Below are positions 5,421 through 6,282 of a stretch of DNA of 6,282 nt, one piece after another. The notes under the pieces were generated by a model, which worked only from the letters and a program-made list of their open reading frames with translations, ran no database searches and was not told where the DNA came from. Source of the DNA: Myxococcales bacterium (lineage in GTDB: Bacteria; Myxococcota; Polyangia; Polyangiales; Polyangiaceae); contig JAGQIY010000707.1 of the NCBI GenBank assembly GCA_020430865.1, positions 1 to 6,282 on the forward strand, written 5' to 3'. The position numbers and the translations under genes are program-made. Position 1 is the first letter of the stretch. Every line of letters starts with the position of its first letter.

Positions 5421-6282
5421 CTAAACGCGCGACCTTCGCGCAGACACTCGCACAGCTCCAGGTAGACGTCTCCCAGCACCGCTCGGTTCGTTCCCGCTCT
5501 CAGGCGGCCGACGATGCGCTCTGCCAGGCTGCCTCGCTCGATCAGGAGCTCGACTCCAGGAGCGACTTCGGGGGCGAGGGGGAGCGCTTCGGCGAGCCTC
5601 CCCCAAACCCGTCGAGCCGTCATCGCGGGGCTCTGCAGCCCGAACAACTCCAGGTAGTCGGGGTAGTCGAGGTAGGCCTCGGAGCCGCGCTCGCTACACG
5701 CCAGGAAGATCTCCTCGAGAGCCGGCGCCTGCCAGCTCTGCTGCTCTCGATAGGTCGACCAGCGCTCGCCAACCAGGGCGCGGACCAACTCGACCACCAG
5801 GCTGGCGACGGCGAGATCCTGCGCTGGACATTCCTGCAGATCGAGCACCCGGATCTCGATGCTGTCACGCACGAAGCGAGCGATGGCGCCGCGGGCGTTG
5901 ACCCACTCCGGTTCGAGCACGTCGTCTGCGCCGTGCGCCACCAGGTCCGCGGCGATCGGCGCCAGAATCCGCTCCCGATACCCAGCTTCGTCGAACACGG
6001 CCTCGGGGATCACCCGACCCGTGACCGAGCGGATACTGCTGGCGTTGCGTCGATAGTACTCGAGGCGACTGTCGGCGATCCCCGTGAGCTTCCCCTCGAC
6101 GACCGGAGACGACGCCGCGAGCGCAGGAAGCAGAGGCAACACCACGCGGATCGCGGCGTGGAGGCGACCGAACTGGTCGTCGCCCTGGAAGGGCAAGTTG
6201 ATGTGCCTGCGGGCTTTCAGGTAACGGCCGTTGTCGACCAGCCATTGGAGGTTCAACCCAACAATGCGCCGACAGCAGCACC
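5417..6282 (-). CDS. Glutamate-cysteine ligase-like (GCS2/YbdK-type) carboxylate-amine ligase, 5' end cut by the window
   Basis: About 287 C-terminal residues are visible; the frame is open to the right edge, so the N-terminus lies outside. Numbering from an in-frame TTG at 6256 for reference, motifs of the GCS2 family (PF04107) are RRHINLPFQGD (16-26), FGRLHAAIRVVLPLLPALAA (29-48), SSPVVEGKLTG (49-59), RLEYYRRN (64-71), VTGRVIPE (78-85), EWVNARGAIARF (117-128) and IEIRVLDLQECPAQDLAVA (133-151). His18 and Asn20 match the HxN pair of the family core. Members join a carboxylate, usually glutamate, to an amine with ATP. A true gamma-glutamylcysteine synthetase role is only one option. The N-terminal part of the family's catalytic domain is not in view, so TTG 6256 is unlikely to be the real start. 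The segment between NLQW (3-5) and RRH is longer than I would expect, so the first 15 or so residues are the least certain. The TGA overlaps the amidohydrolase GTG, making a two-gene operon at least. In other bacteria such pairs often neighbour a RimK-like ATP-grasp gene, which might lie just to the right. Confidence 0.82.
   Translation of the reverse strand, partial: CCCRRIVGLNLQWLVDNGRYLKARRHINLPFQGDDQFGRLHAAIRVVLPLLPALAASSPVVEGKLTGIADSRLEYYRRNASSIRSVTGRVIPEAVFDEAGYRERILAPIAADLVAHGADDVLEPEWVNARGAIARFVRDSIEIRVLDLQECPAQDLAVASLVVELVRALVGERWSTYREQQSWQAPALEEIFLACSERGSEAYLDYPDYLELFGLQSPAMTARRVWGRLAEALPLAPEVAPGVELLIERGSLAERIVGRLRAGTNRAVLGDVYLELCECLREGRAFR

Overview
The window is a GC-rich bacterial chromosome segment with strong G/C bias at third codon positions, GTG starts, hardly any recognisable Shine-Dalgarno sequences, long antisense shadow ORFs and several exported lipoprotein or membrane proteins. 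This profile suggests a myxobacterium-like Gram-negative organism (Myxococcota, perhaps Polyangia). That is inference from composition and gene style; no taxonomic marker gene is present.

Layout, left to right. One plus-strand gene (102-1304) encodes a predicted exported lipoprotein of the agmatine / Porphyromonas-type peptidylarginine deiminase family. It converges on a minus-strand block that fills the rest of the window. In transcription order (right to left) that block contains: the 3' two-thirds or so of a GCS2-type glutamate-cysteine ligase-like gene, cut by the window end (5417-6282); an N-formylglutamate amidohydrolase-family gene overlapping it by 4 bases (4737-5420); a 250-base gap; an OmpA/Pal-type peptidoglycan-binding lipoprotein (3950-4486); a 251-base gap rich in hairpins; and a multi-pass membrane protein with an extracytoplasmic sulfatase/alkaline-phosphatase-fold domain that has Thr/Ser rather than Cys at the nucleophile site (1446-3698).

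Functionally, the overlapping ligase and amidohydrolase pair is the only clear operon. It looks like a small peptide or amide metabolism module that joins and cleaves amides on a glutamate-like scaffold. The OmpA-like lipoprotein and the sulfatase-fold membrane protein are probably separate envelope genes, each with its own regulatory gap. Three of the five proteins are predicted to act outside the cytoplasmic membrane. I see no mobile element, CRISPR array, tRNA or rRNA. The points most worth a second look are the exported deiminase, the ligase/amidohydrolase pair, the Thr-type sulfatase-fold transferase candidate, and the run of consecutive hairpins between the OmpA-like and sulfatase-fold genes.
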